Shown one piece after another: positions 27,149 to 37,500 of a stretch of 64,000 nucleotides of DNA. The stretch's first letter is position 1. Each line of letters starts with the position of its first letter. This DNA is from an uncultured Myxococcales bacterium (GTDB lineage: Bacteria > Myxococcota_A > Polyangia > Polyangiales > Polyangiaceae). The notes beneath the pieces are model-generated. The model ran no database searches. It was not told the origin of the DNA and was given only the letters and a program-made list of their open reading frames with translations. The translations under genes were made by a program, and so were the position numbers. The stretch lies in NCBI GenBank assembly GCA_937949945.1, contig CALFEQ010000111.1, positions 1 to 64,000 on the forward strand, in the 5' to 3' direction.

Positions 27149-29520
27149 CGGACGTAGGGGCTCGCGCTGAGCTCTCGGCGGATCGCCTCCTTGAGCGCAC
27201 CGGTGCCGTGGCCGTGGATGAGGAAGCAGACACGGCGCTCGTCGCTGATGGCGCGATCGAGGAAGGAGACGGCCATCGACACCGCGTCGTCCGTGCGGAG
27301 GCCGCGCAGGTCGCACGTGTTCTCGCTCGTCTGGATGGCGACCTCGAGGCCGGCGGGATCGCCGGGCGAGCGAGAGGGCGCGGAGGCGCCCTTGCGTCGA
27401 GGCTCGGGCTCTGCGACCGCGCGCAGCTCGGACGCGTCGACGACGAGCTTCATCGGTCCCGCCTGCACGCGGACGCTTCCGTCCGGAAGGACCTCGAGGA
27501 CCTCGCCCTCGGCGCGGATGCGCGCGACCCAGACGCGCGCGCCCTTTTTGAGCGGCGGCGGGGCTTCGGGAGCGGACGGCGGCGACGGAGGGGCGCCGAG
27601 CGCCGACGGATCGAGCGGACCACCGACGGCGACCTGGGCGGCGACGCGGTCCACGGCCGCCTGCGCCGCCTTGACCTGCGCGGCGTCGAGCTTCTTCGCG
27701 CGGAGCTTCGCCTGCGCCTCGCGGAGCTCCTCGCGCGCTCGGCGGACGGCGGCGAGCAGCGACTCCGCTTCCTTCGAGACGTGTTGCCGCTCGCGATCGC
27801 GCAGGCGTCGGAGCTCCTCGGCGAGCGACGTCTTGAGCTCCTCTGCCTCCTTCGCGCGACGCTCGGCGTCCGCGCGCGCCAGCTCGAGGGCGGCGCGCTC
27901 GTCGTTCAGCTTCTTCACGACGGTCTCGAAGTGGACGTCCTCGCGCGAGAGGAAGCGCTCGGCGCGCTCGATGACCGTGCTCGGCAGGCCGAACCTGCGC
28001 GCGACGGCGAGGGCGCTCGAGCTGCCCGGGACGCCCTGCGCGAGGCGGAACGTCGGGCTCATCGTCGTGAGGTCGAAGCCCATGCTCGCGTTCTCGAAGC
28101 GCGGATCGGCGAGGGCGAGCGCCTTCAGTCCCTCGTAGTGCGTCGTGACGACGACCGCGCCGCCGCGCGCCGTCAGAGAGTCGAGCATTCCGGCCGCGAG
28201 CGCCTCGCCCTCGCGCGGATCGGTGCCGCCGGCGAGCTCGTCGAGCAGGACGAGCGCGCCCGGCTGCGTGTCGTCGAGGATGCGCGCGAGGTTGCGCACG
28301 TGAGCGCTGAACGTCGAGAGGCTCTTCGCCAAACTCTGATCGTCACCCACGTCCGTGAGGACGACCTCGAAGATGCCGACCACGCTGCCTTCGGCGCACG
28401 CCACGGGGAGCCCTGCGCGCACCATGAGGGCGGCGAGGCCCATCGCCTTGAGCGCGACGGTCTTGCCGCCGGCGTTCGGTCCGCTGACGACGAGCGCGCG
28501 CCGCGCGGCGATCGACAGATCGCTCGGCACGACGGAGTCCCACTGGACGACGCCGTCCTTGCGGCTCTCGAGCAAGAGGAGGGGATGGCGTGCCTGGCGC
28601 AGCTCGAGGCGAGGCTCGTCGGTGACCTCCGGGAAGATCAGGCGCAGCTCCGTGGCGAGGCGCGCCGTCGCCGCGCGCACGTCCGCGCGCGCGAGCGCCT
28701 CGATGGCCGCGACGACGCTCGGGAGCGACTCGCCGATGCGATCGGAGAGCTTCGCGTAGATGGCCTGCTCTTCGCGCTGTACCTCGGCCTCGAGCACCTT
28801 GAGCCGGTTGCCCATCGGGATGACGGCGCGCGGCTCGACGAAGAGCGTGGCTCCGCTCCCGCTCGTCGCGTGGACGATCCCGGGGAACCGCTCGTGCGCG
28901 TCGGACCGGACGGGGATGACGTAGCGGCCCTCGCGTTCGGTGATGAAGCGATCCTGGAGAATCGCTTCGTACCTCGTCATCAGCTCCTCGAGGCGCGAGA
29001 GCATGCGCTGACGCGCGGCGCTGAACTCCGCGCGGAGCTCTCGGAGCCGTGGGCTCGCCTTGTCCGAGAGCGAGCCGTCGGGATCGAACGCCTGCGCGAG
29101 CTCGTCGGCGAGGGCGTCGAGCGTGGGATCCGTCGTGCAGGCAGCGAAGAGCGCGGGCACGCGCGACCGCCGGACGCCGAGGAAGCGGCGGAGGGTACGG
29201 GCGGCCTCGAGCGCGCGCCCGATCTCGCGGATCTCGGGCGGCGAGAGCACCCCGGCCGCTCCGACACGGCCGACCGCATTGGACACGTCGGCGAGCGCGA
29301 CGACGGGAAGGGGCTCACCCGCCGCGAGCAGCTCGGTCGCCTCGCGCGCCTCGTCGAGCAGCCTGCGCGTCTCGGAGCGCGTCGCTGCGAACGGCAGCTC
29401 GCGCGCGAGCGCCTTGCCCATCTCCGAGACGCAACGTTCGGCGAGGGCCTCGAGGATGCGGTCGTACTCGAGATCGCTTCGGGTCTTGTCGGGGCACGGA
29501 TCGCGGAGCTTTTCCGTCAC
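27085..29520 (-). CDS. mutS2: MutS2 family endonuclease/ATPase
   Basis: An 811-residue MutS2, close to the usual length. The MutS core includes Walker A GPNAGGKTVALKAMG (near residue 365), Walker B LVLLDELAGGTDPREGEA and the VVTTHYEGLKALA switch. A long charged coiled coil (about 530-630) follows. The C-terminal Smr nuclease domain has CDLRGLRTDDA, FLIHGHGTGALKEAIR and GVTIAWL. MutS2 acts in recombination control and rescue of collided ribosomes rather than mismatch repair. It starts with GTG. No mutL lies nearby. Its 3' end overlaps the aminopeptidase remnant. Confidence 0.95.
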   Translation of the reverse strand: MTEKLRDPCPDKTRSDLEYDRILEALAERCVSEMGKALARELPFAATRSETRRLLDEAREATELLAAGEPLPVVALADVSNAVGRVGAAGVLSPPEIREIGRALEAARTLRRFLGVRRSRVPALFAACTTDPTLDALADELAQAFDPDGSLSDKASPRLRELRAEFSAARQRMLSRLEELMTRYEAILQDRFITEREGRYVIPVRSDAHERFPGIVHATSGSGATLFVEPRAVIPMGNRLKVLEAEVQREEQAIYAKLSDRIGESLPSVVAAIEALARADVRAATARLATELRLIFPEVTDEPRLELRQARHPLLLLESRKDGVVQWDSVVPSDLSIAARRALVVSGPNAGGKTVALKAMGLAALMVRAGLPVACAEGSVVGIFEVVLTDVGDDQSLAKSLSTFSAHVRNLARILDDTQPGALVLLDELAGGTDPREGEALAAGMLDSLTARGGAVVVTTHYEGLKALALADPRFENASMGFDLTTMSPTFRLAQGVPGSSSALAVARRFGLPSTVIERAERFLSREDVHFETVVKKLNDERAALELARADAERRAKEAEELKTSLAEELRRLRDRERQHVSKEAESLLAAVRRAREELREAQAKLRAKKLDAAQVKAAQAAVDRVAAQVAVGGPLDPSALGAPPSPPSAPEAPPPLKKGARVWVARIRAEGEVLEVLPDGSVRVQAGPMKLVVDASELRAVAEPEPRRKGASAPSRSPGDPAGLEVAIQTSENTCDLRGLRTDDAVSMAVSFLDRAISDERRVCFLIHGHGTGALKEAIRRELSASPYVRYFRAGNPGEGGDGVTIAWLS

Positions 29521-29675
29521 GGCGAGATCTCGTTCAGGACTCTTTCAAAGCGCGCACCGGGCGCGCACGGCGATCGGCCATCGTCGAGGCGATCATGGCG
29601 AAGAAGCCCACGCCGCGGGGACGCGATCGTGTGACACATTCCAACATAATGAAATTACGACGATTTCATCTTTGT

Positions 29676-29726
29676 ATCACAAAGTGATTGCGCAGCTCGG
29701 GGGCGTGGCTAAGTATCACGGCGTGA
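29676..29726. promoter_or_regulatory. Paired ATCAC-N3-GTGAT sites upstream of the RHH/zinc gene
   Basis: Inverted repeat ATCAC-AAA-GTGAT at 29676-29688 and TCAC-GGC-GTGA at 29716-29726 are about 39 bp apart, in a locally AT-rich stretch (29640-29690) that stands out in this genome. Between them a possible promoter can be drawn (TTGCGC near 29688, TAAGTA near 29710, 16-bp spacing). The position, just before a ribbon-helix-helix gene, suits autoregulation. Confidence 0.45.
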
Positions 29727-29740
29727 CACAGATCGCTGAC

Positions 29741-30253
29741 ATGGGAAGCCGCAAGCGCGACACCGACGATGCGGAGTCGCGCCTCGTCGACAGGTCGCAA
29801 GACCTCGGCCATGAAGGAGCCGAGACCAGCAGCGATGTCCCCGAGCCTCCGAAGAAAGAACGCGTCCTCCACACGCGGGTGCCCGCCGTGCTCGAGCGAG
29901 AGCTGAAGCGCCTGGCCGAGTCGCTCCGCGTGCCGGTCTCGAACCTCGTGCGCGCGGTCCTCGAAGACGCGGTGGCCGTCGCCGACCAGGCCGGCTCCAA
30001 CGTCGAGACGCGTCTCAAGTCCTTCGCCCAGAGCCTCGAGCAGGAGCGCGACAAGCTGCGCCGTCGCGTGATGCGCGATCCGCTCGACGGCGTCTTCGCG
30101 TTCCAACCCGTGAAGCTCGCGCAGCCTGCCGTCTGCGCCAAGTGCAAGGCGGACCTCAGGCGCGGCGAGAGCGCCAACCTCGGGCTGCACGACGATCCTC
30201 GCCCGGGCGCCGCCCGCGTCTTCGTGTGCGACGCCTGCGTCCCGACCGACTGA
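29741..30253 (+). CDS. Ribbon-helix-helix protein with C-terminal zinc-ribbon-like cysteines
   Basis: A 170-residue protein. Residues about 42-80 fit a ribbon-helix-helix DNA-binding fold: a short strand LHTRVPA, helix LERELKRLAESL, turn RVPVS and helix NLVRAVLEDAV. A helical linker (residues 85-120) leads to a C-terminal CAKC and CDAC pair about 35 residues apart, a likely zinc site. There is no signal peptide. The ATG at 29741 is the only start giving a clean N-terminus. Symmetrical candidate operators lie just upstream. Confidence 0.75.
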   Translation: MGSRKRDTDDAESRLVDRSQDLGHEGAETSSDVPEPPKKERVLHTRVPAVLERELKRLAESLRVPVSNLVRAVLEDAVAVADQAGSNVETRLKSFAQSLEQERDKLRRRVMRDPLDGVFAFQPVKLAQPAVCAKCKADLRRGESANLGLHDDPRPGAARVFVCDACVPTD

Positions 30254-30370
30254 CTGACTCCGGACCACGCCCCATCGGCGTCGGATCCCCCAGCACGAAC
30301 GACCGCGAGGCATGCCCGTGACGCATGCGATGGCGGCGTCCGTCCGAAGACCGATCGAAGGAGATTTCCC

Positions 30371-30577
30371 ATGAGCGCCACGACCAACGACACGACCACG
30401 AGCTCGAACGACCCGAGCCAGCCGCGCAGCTCGATCGTCGACACCGTCTTCGACACGGTGCTCGCTTGGGTCGACGCGGGGCTCGGCCATCTGAAGACGA
30501 CGCTGACCAACAGCGCCCGCGCGATCGAGCGCACCGCCAACGCGCTCGACACCGTCCGCGAGCGCCTCCGCGCCTGA
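30371..30577 (+). CDS. Small helical (phasin-sized) protein
   Basis: A 68-residue protein after a strong AAGGAG ribosome site. The first 20 residues are Thr/Ser/Asn-rich and disordered. The rest is one long amphipathic helix region (SIVDTVFDTVLAWVDAGL, then ARAIERTANALDTVRERL). It resembles phasin or apolipoprotein-like small proteins in character only, with no family match I can claim. It lies between the RHH/zinc gene and a convergent sigma-54 activator. Confidence 0.6.
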   Translation: MSATTNDTTTSSNDPSQPRSSIVDTVFDTVLAWVDAGLGHLKTTLTNSARAIERTANALDTVRERLRA

Positions 30578-30589
30578 TCGCCTCGCAGA

Positions 30590-32473
<1,884 letters not shown>

Positions 32474-32866
32474 GTCGGCCGAGACTAGGGGCAGAGTCGC
32501 CCGAAGGGCGACGCCGCGGGGCGGGTTGGGGTGACACCCAATGCGGCCCATCGGCGCCGATCGCCGGGCCGGAGGTCGGTAAGGCAGAAGGATATCCCAA
32601 ACCCGGAGGGGCGTCGCCGAGATCGACGGCGGCTACGCCTCGGTCGCCGTTCGGGCGACGTTTCGTGCCTTTCCACGCCGGGAGGAGGGGCACCGCGACG
32701 CCTCGCCGGGGCCCATGCCGGAGCTCGGCCGGTGCCCTCGGAGGCATTTTGGGCGTACGGGCACGGCTCCGTGTACTATGGCCTCCCTCGTTTCGAGGTA
32801 CGGCTTCGCTTCTTCGCTTCGGGTTCTTCCGCCTTTCTTCGTCTGCTCGAAATGGAGGTCACTCCC
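32474..32866. other. 393-bp divergent spacer, no supported gene
   Basis: It separates the sigma-54 activator (minus) from a small lipoprotein (plus). A GTCGCCC-GAA-GGGCGAC hairpin (32496-32512) lies in the activator leader. The stretch TACTAT at 32774-32779 could be a -10 element for the lipoprotein with a poor -35, which would give a leader of about 85 nt. A GGAGGT ribosome site sits at 32854-32859. Confidence 0.4.
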
Positions 32867-33082
32867 ATGCGTAGGCTCCTGGTTTTCATTTCGTTCGGTG
32901 CCGCTCTCGCTGCCCTCGGCGCAATCGGATGCGGGGGTGGGAACGACAAGCCGCCGCTCACGCCCGACTCGGAGCAGTCGATCGAGGCACCCGAGGCAGG
33001 CGCTCCCAGTGAGCCTGCGTCGGAGTCGCCGTCTCCGTCGGAGTCGTCGTCCGAGTCGTCCGAGTCGTCGCCCTCGAACTGA
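32867..33082 (+). CDS. Small acidic Ser/Glu/Pro-rich lipoprotein
   Basis: A 71-residue protein. The signal peptide ends at a lipobox (LGAIGC, Cys at about residue 23). The mature chain is almost entirely Pro, Ser and Glu, ending in a run of SES/ESS repeats, so it is disordered and very acidic. It has a strong GGAGGT ribosome site seven bases before the ATG, and one of the best intrinsic terminators in the window follows. Both suggest a highly expressed single-gene unit. The function is unknown. Confidence 0.75.
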   Translation: MRRLLVFISFGAALAALGAIGCGGGNDKPPLTPDSEQSIEAPEAGAPSEPASESPSPSESSSESSESSPSN

Positions 33083-33098
33083 TCCGATCTCCGCGCAC

Positions 33099-33154
33099 AC
33101 GAAGGCTCCGAGGTCGTGGCGTGCCACGACCTCGTGAGCCTTCGTCGCGTTTTT
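33099..33154 (+). terminator. Strong intrinsic terminator
   Basis: A long two-part hairpin: ACGAAGGCTC pairs with GAGCCTTCGT (10 bp), then after a small bulge GAGGTCGTGGC pairs with GCCACGACCTC (11 bp) around a tight loop. A T5 run follows at 33150-33154. It is placed 16 nt after the small lipoprotein stop. Confidence 0.9.
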
Positions 33155-33170
33155 CGCTCCGCGTGCTCTC

Positions 33171-34451
33171 TCAGAGCTCGCCGAAAGCGGTGAGCATCGC
33201 GCCCGGGGGCGCGGTGGTGAAGCTCGGGTCGGGACCGACCATCGAAGCGATGCTGCGCCCCGAGGCCGTCTCTCGCGATCCCGGCGGCGTCAGCGCAGGG
33301 ATGGGCATGACCGCGAGATCGAACGGCGGCTTGTAGGCCGTCGGCTGCGGGCGCGTCCCGTCTGCGTCGACCATGTTCCACGTGAGCGCGCCCGCGATGC
33401 CCGCGCCTGCGAGGCCGCCGAGCGCAGGTCCGATGAAGCCCCGCTTCACGACCGGATCATCGACGAAGAGGTAGAACGGGAACACGAGGCAGCCGGCGAG
33501 CGTGCCCAAGCCGTACCCCGCCCACATCCACTTTTGCGAGTTGTACGAGGGCGTGTGGACGATGCTGAGCGCGCCGCCGCCGAGGATGCCGACGTTGTAG
33601 CCGATGAGGCCGACGACGCTCGCGCCGTCCTTCCAGTCCGGCGCGTCCCGCGGTTGCACGGCGATGCCGAGGAGCGAGCCGCTCACTGCGCCCCACGCGG
33701 CGGCGCTCCCGATGAACGTGAGGCTGCGCGGATCGGGACGGAGCCATTCGCCGAAGGCCCAGCCGCCGACGCCGCCCACGGTGGCCATGACCCACGTCAC
33801 CGTGGTCTGCGTGCGGAACGACCAATCCTCGTTCTCGTCACGCGTGTACTGCCACTGCGTTCCCGCGATCGCGATGCCTTCGACGCCGCCGAGGACGAGG
33901 CCCGCCGAGATCGACGCGGGCACGCCGCGATGGAGCGGGCCGCCGCGGTCGTCCCAGAAGTACATGCCGATCGGGACGCCGGCGCCGAACGCGATCGGCA
34001 TGATGATCGCGAGGCCGGGATCGGTGATGCCGAAGAGCGCGTCGAGCCAGATACCCGTCCCGAGACCGTAGAGGCCGCTCGTGACGTAGAGCGCCGTCAT
34101 CTCCCCTTGGCTGCGCGTCGTCGGCACGGGAGGAGGCGCAGGCTGCGGCTGGGGGTACGGCGGGTACGGCTGCGGATAGGGCGCCGGCTGCGTATAGGGA
34201 CCCGGTTGCGGGTAAGGACCGGGCGCGGGCTGCGGGTACGGGCCCGGCGGATAGGGCTGCTGCGGATAGGGCTGCTGCGGATACGGGCCCGGCGCTGGAT
34301 ACGGCTGCTGCGGTGGATACTGCGCCGCCGCGTCGAGCGCTCCGAGCATCACGGTCGCGAGCACCGCAGCGCCTGCGAGCTTCGGAAGGCGCGAGCGGTG
34401 ACGAGCGGAGGACGAAGGCTCCGAGGGGAACGAGGAAGCACACGGCGGCAT
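33171..34451 (-). CDS. Membrane protein with Pro/Tyr/Gln-rich repeat region
   Basis: A 426-residue envelope protein. A hydrophobic signal (AGAAVLATVMLGALDAAAQ) is followed by about 75 residues of PYPQ, PGPYPQ and PYPP repeats. Then come around eight Gly/Ala-rich hydrophobic segments (for example YVTSGLYGLGTGIWLDALFG, LVLGGVEGIAIAG, LGGLAGAGIAGALTW) and a soluble tail. The hydrophobic part could be membrane helices or a glycine-rich beta structure. No family is recognised. The start at ATG 34451 is tentative because no good ribosome site is visible. Confidence 0.65.
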   Translation of the reverse strand: MPPCASSFPSEPSSSARHRSRLPKLAGAAVLATVMLGALDAAAQYPPQQPYPAPGPYPQQPYPQQPYPPGPYPQPAPGPYPQPGPYTQPAPYPQPYPPYPQPQPAPPPVPTTRSQGEMTALYVTSGLYGLGTGIWLDALFGITDPGLAIIMPIAFGAGVPIGMYFWDDRGGPLHRGVPASISAGLVLGGVEGIAIAGTQWQYTRDENEDWSFRTQTTVTWVMATVGGVGGWAFGEWLRPDPRSLTFIGSAAAWGAVSGSLLGIAVQPRDAPDWKDGASVVGLIGYNVGILGGGALSIVHTPSYNSQKWMWAGYGLGTLAGCLVFPFYLFVDDPVVKRGFIGPALGGLAGAGIAGALTWNMVDADGTRPQPTAYKPPFDLAVMPIPALTPPGSRETASGRSIASMVGPDPSFTTAPPGAMLTAFGEL

Positions 34452-34575
34452 GTCGGCACCAAGGTAGTGGATGCGTCTTCCGCTTCCAACATGCTCAAAG
34501 CTTTGCGCATCTGTCCGACGGAACGTCGCTTGCTCGTCGTCAGGTAGGGGTTGGCGAGGTCGCGGGGAAGATCCC

Positions 34576-35319
34576 ATGTCCACCTACAGGGACGCTGCAT
34601 GGTTTTTCGCGGCAATCGCTGGGAGCGCCGTGTTCATGGCGGGATGCGGCGAGCTCCTCACTCTTCACGTCGACCCGACGATGGAGGTGAACGGATCCAC
34701 TCCCGATCTGGACTCCCTCGAGAGCAGTGATGCGCTGGAGGAGGGCAACGGTGGCCACGACGGGCCCGATGTGGGCGAACCCGATGCCGCCGTCGAGGAC
34801 ACGCGGCCGAGCCCGCCGGAGCCCGAGGTTTCGTGCGAGGAGACCGACACGTGTCCGCGTCTGGTCTTCGTCACCAGCCGTGAGTTCCGGGGCGCCGAGC
34901 TGAGCGTGGAGGCGGCCGACGCGATCTGCACCGAGCTCGCGCATCGCAGCGGCCTGAGCGAGCGCCCGTTCGTCGCTTGGCTGAGCAGCGGGAGCCGACC
35001 GGTCATCGAGCGCTTCACGCCCCACCGAGGTCCGTACGTCCGGCCCGATGGGAAGCGCGTCGCCGCGAGCTTCGAGGCGCTCACGAAGGGCGCTGTCGAG
35101 AACGCGATCGACATCGACGAAAAGCGCATCTTGAGGTTTGGCCGCGTCTGGACGGGGACGAAGGCCGACGGAAAGCACGCGTCCCCGGACTGCGGCGGTT
35201 GGACGAGCTCGTTCGGTCGCGGCGTCGGCGCGTTGATCGGCGCGCGCGGCACGATGTGGAGCAGCGGCAGCTACGACGACTGCTGGGAGGAGGCGCGGCT
35301 CTACTGCTTCGAGCAGTGA
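34576..35319 (+). CDS. Lipoprotein with a DUF1554-like C-terminal domain
   Basis: A 247-residue lipoprotein with a GGGGAAG ribosome site. The signal ends at FMAGC. An acidic linker (about 25-90) is followed by a domain with features seen in DUF1554 lectin-like domains: LVFVTSREFRGAELSVEAAD, ICTELA, FVAWLSSGS, then VWTGTKADGK, CGGWTS and a final LYCFEQ. DUF1554 domains are thought to be extracellular and endostatin/lectin-related. The ligand is unknown. It converges on gpsA with a 13-bp gap containing a short palindrome. Confidence 0.7.
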   Translation: MSTYRDAAWFFAAIAGSAVFMAGCGELLTLHVDPTMEVNGSTPDLDSLESSDALEEGNGGHDGPDVGEPDAAVEDTRPSPPEPEVSCEETDTCPRLVFVTSREFRGAELSVEAADAICTELAHRSGLSERPFVAWLSSGSRPVIERFTPHRGPYVRPDGKRVAASFEALTKGAVENAIDIDEKRILRFGRVWTGTKADGKHASPDCGGWTSSFGRGVGALIGARGTMWSSGSYDDCWEEARLYCFEQ

Positions 35320-35332
35320 AGCGCGGGCGCGC

Positions 35333-36388
35333 TCAAGGAGCGACGGCCTTGATGGCGCTCATGCTCTCGAACTCGGGCGTGAGCTCGCGGTTCATGAGGT
35401 CCTTCACCGCTTCGAGCACCGGCTTGTCCTCGTAGAGGACCTTGTACGTCTCGTTGATGATCGGCAGCTCGATGCCGAGCTTCTGGCCGAGGTCGTAGGC
35501 GCTCTTGGCGGTCTTCACGCCTTCGGCGACGTGGCCGAGCCCCGCGAGGATGTCCGCGAGCTTGCGGCCCTTGCCGAGCTCGAGGCCGACGGTCCGGTTG
35601 CGCGAGAGCTCTCCGCAGCAGGTGAGCACGAGATCTCCCATGCCCGCGAGCCCGGCGAGCGTGATGGCCTGACCACCGCGCGCGAGCGAGAGCTTCACCA
35701 TCTCGGAGAGGCCGCGCGTGATGAGCATCGCGCGGGTGTTGTGCCCGAACCCGAGGCCGTCGGCGGCGCCGGCGGCGATGGCGATGACGTTCTTGATGGC
35801 GCCGCCGCACTCGACGCCCGGCACGTCCTTGCTCGCGTACGTCCGCATGTAATGCGTGTGGAAGCGCCGCATCACCTCCTCGCGCACGCCGTCGTTCTGC
35901 GAGGCGATGACGACGCCGGTCGGGAGCTCCGCCGCGAGCTCCTTCGCGAACGACGGCCCGCTGAGGAAGGCGAAGTGGTGGTGCGTCTCGCCCGGCAGCT
36001 CGTGGGCGAGGATCTCGTCGATGAACTTGAGCGAGTCGTTCTCGATTCCCTTCGTGGCGCTGACGATGGGGGCGTCGCGCGGGACCTTCCTCGCGACGAG
36101 CCGTGCGACCTCGCGCGTGGCGTGGCTCGGGGCGACGAACACGACCATGGTGGCCCGGTGGAGCGCCTCCTCCGGGTCCACGGTCGCCTTCAACGTCGGC
36201 GGCAGCCTCGCGCTCGGGAGGTAGCGGCCGTTGACGCCCTCCTCGTTGATCTGAGCCACGAGGTCCGGCCGGCGGCAGTACATCTGTACCGGGTCGCCCT
36301 TGTCCGCGAGCACTTTCGCGAGCGCCGTACCCCAGGCTCCGGCTCCCAGGACCGCGACCTTTCGACCGCTGTTCTCCGTGCTCGTCAT
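35333..36388 (-). CDS. gpsA: Glycerol-3-phosphate dehydrogenase (NAD(P)+)
   Basis: A 351-residue GpsA with all the family features: VAVLGAGAWGTALA dinucleotide loop, ATKGIEN, FLSGPSFAKELA, GGAIKNVIAIAAG with the catalytic Lys, and GLAGMGDLVLTC with the substrate-binding residues. It reduces dihydroxyacetone phosphate to sn-glycerol 3-phosphate for phospholipid synthesis, complementing glpK. ATG at 36388 is preferred to an in-frame GTG nine bases upstream. It is divergent from the lipoprotein-lepB operon with a gap of about 50 bp. Confidence 0.96.
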   Translation of the reverse strand: MTSTENSGRKVAVLGAGAWGTALAKVLADKGDPVQMYCRRPDLVAQINEEGVNGRYLPSARLPPTLKATVDPEEALHRATMVVFVAPSHATREVARLVARKVPRDAPIVSATKGIENDSLKFIDEILAHELPGETHHHFAFLSGPSFAKELAAELPTGVVIASQNDGVREEVMRRFHTHYMRTYASKDVPGVECGGAIKNVIAIAAGAADGLGFGHNTRAMLITRGLSEMVKLSLARGGQAITLAGLAGMGDLVLTCCGELSRNRTVGLELGKGRKLADILAGLGHVAEGVKTAKSAYDLGQKLGIELPIINETYKVLYEDKPVLEAVKDLMNRELTPEFESMSAIKAVAP

Positions 36389-36438
36389 GGAGTCCACGAT
36401 ACCGAACCGTCGCGCCGTCGTGGTAGCCTCCGGTCGCC

Positions 36439-37500
36439 TTGCAAGTGTGCTCTCGAGCCATTCTCGGCCTCGCGGCGATGGTTCTCGTGTCCGCCGTCTC
36501 CTCGGGGTGCAGCTGCAATCCCGCCTGCCAGTTCCGAGGGACGATCAACAAGCCCGAGAACCTGTCGATGCGGCGCTCCATGCTCCGCAAGGCCATCGGC
36601 GACTTCTGCAAGCAGATGCTGTCGCGGAACGCGCCGCTCAAGCTCTCGGCGGACTCGCCGGTGATCGGCAGGTTCTACCCGAACCAGTGCAACGCGAACG
36701 AGGGCGACCTCTTGAGCGTGTCCTTCGCGGGCTACGGCTACGCGTGGACGAACATGACGAAGAAGGTCACGTTCACGGGCTCGGGCGCGGCGGCGTACCG
36801 CTACGATTTCCAGGTCACGGACGGCGACCGGTGTGACATCTACGCGTACTTCCGGCCCGCACGGATCGATGCGGCGAACTTCCAGCAGCACCGCATCGAG
36901 AACCCCGTCGTCTCGGTGTTCAGCGGGCTGAGCTCGCTCGGGAACGACTTCGGCAAGTCGATGCTCTCGCAGAAGCTCCACGAGGGCTTCACCGTGATCG
37001 CGCCCGACGGCAGCGAGTCCAACGTCTCCTTCACGCTGGGCATCGTGCCGCTCGGGAAGCGCCCGTTCCACCCGTACCAGGTCGATCCCGGGGACGGGAA
37101 GGTCACCTACGAGAACGACCGCACCGAGATCCACCAGAACCAGCGCGACTTCATCGGCCCGATCGTGGTCGAGGAGGAGGACAAGGCTCTCTACCTGACG
37201 GCCGCGGTCGACGGGGCGCCCGCGATCGACGTCATCGTGATGCGCAAGGCCGAGGCCGAGCAGTCGCTGCGGTATTACTTCGAGTACCCGCAAGCGGGAC
37301 CGCTCGCCGGCGCGCCGCTGTTCTCCCAGCCGCTGGTGGCCGGGAATCCGCTGAACCGGACGATTGTCGTCCCCCCCGGGACGTATTACGTCGTCTTCGA
37401 CAACACGCCGACCGCCGGTCAGGTCGCGCCGACGAACAACGCGCTCGACGATCGCGCCGCGGTGGTCAACTATCTCATCCAGATCGGCGACGCCTCGTGA
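36439..37500 (+). CDS. Lipoprotein of unknown function, first gene of the lepB operon
   Basis: A 353-residue lipoprotein. The signal ends at a SAVSSGC lipobox and is followed by further Cys. The mature part is mixed alpha/beta with a C-terminal beta-rich region (PPGTYYVVFDNTPTAGQV). No family is recognised. The start is a TTG at 36439 or a GTG at 36445. Its stop codon overlaps the GTG of lepB (GTGA), so it is translationally coupled to the signal peptidase gene. Confidence 0.75.
   Translation: MQVCSRAILGLAAMVLVSAVSSGCSCNPACQFRGTINKPENLSMRRSMLRKAIGDFCKQMLSRNAPLKLSADSPVIGRFYPNQCNANEGDLLSVSFAGYGYAWTNMTKKVTFTGSGAAAYRYDFQVTDGDRCDIYAYFRPARIDAANFQQHRIENPVVSVFSGLSSLGNDFGKSMLSQKLHEGFTVIAPDGSESNVSFTLGIVPLGKRPFHPYQVDPGDGKVTYENDRTEIHQNQRDFIGPIVVEEEDKALYLTAAVDGAPAIDVIVMRKAEAEQSLRYYFEYPQAGPLAGAPLFSQPLVAGNPLNRTIVVPPGTYYVVFDNTPTAGQVAPTNNALDDRAAVVNYLIQIGDAS

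Noticed and set aside
29595..29687. A 30-codon gene starting MAKKPTPRGRDRV before the RHH/zinc gene
   Set aside because: It has no clear ribosome site, runs through the AT-rich operator-like region and ends inside it. It is more likely leader sequence.
34140..34340. Tandem DNA repeat element
   Set aside because: The repetition is explained by coding for a Pro/Tyr/Gln-rich segment of a membrane protein.
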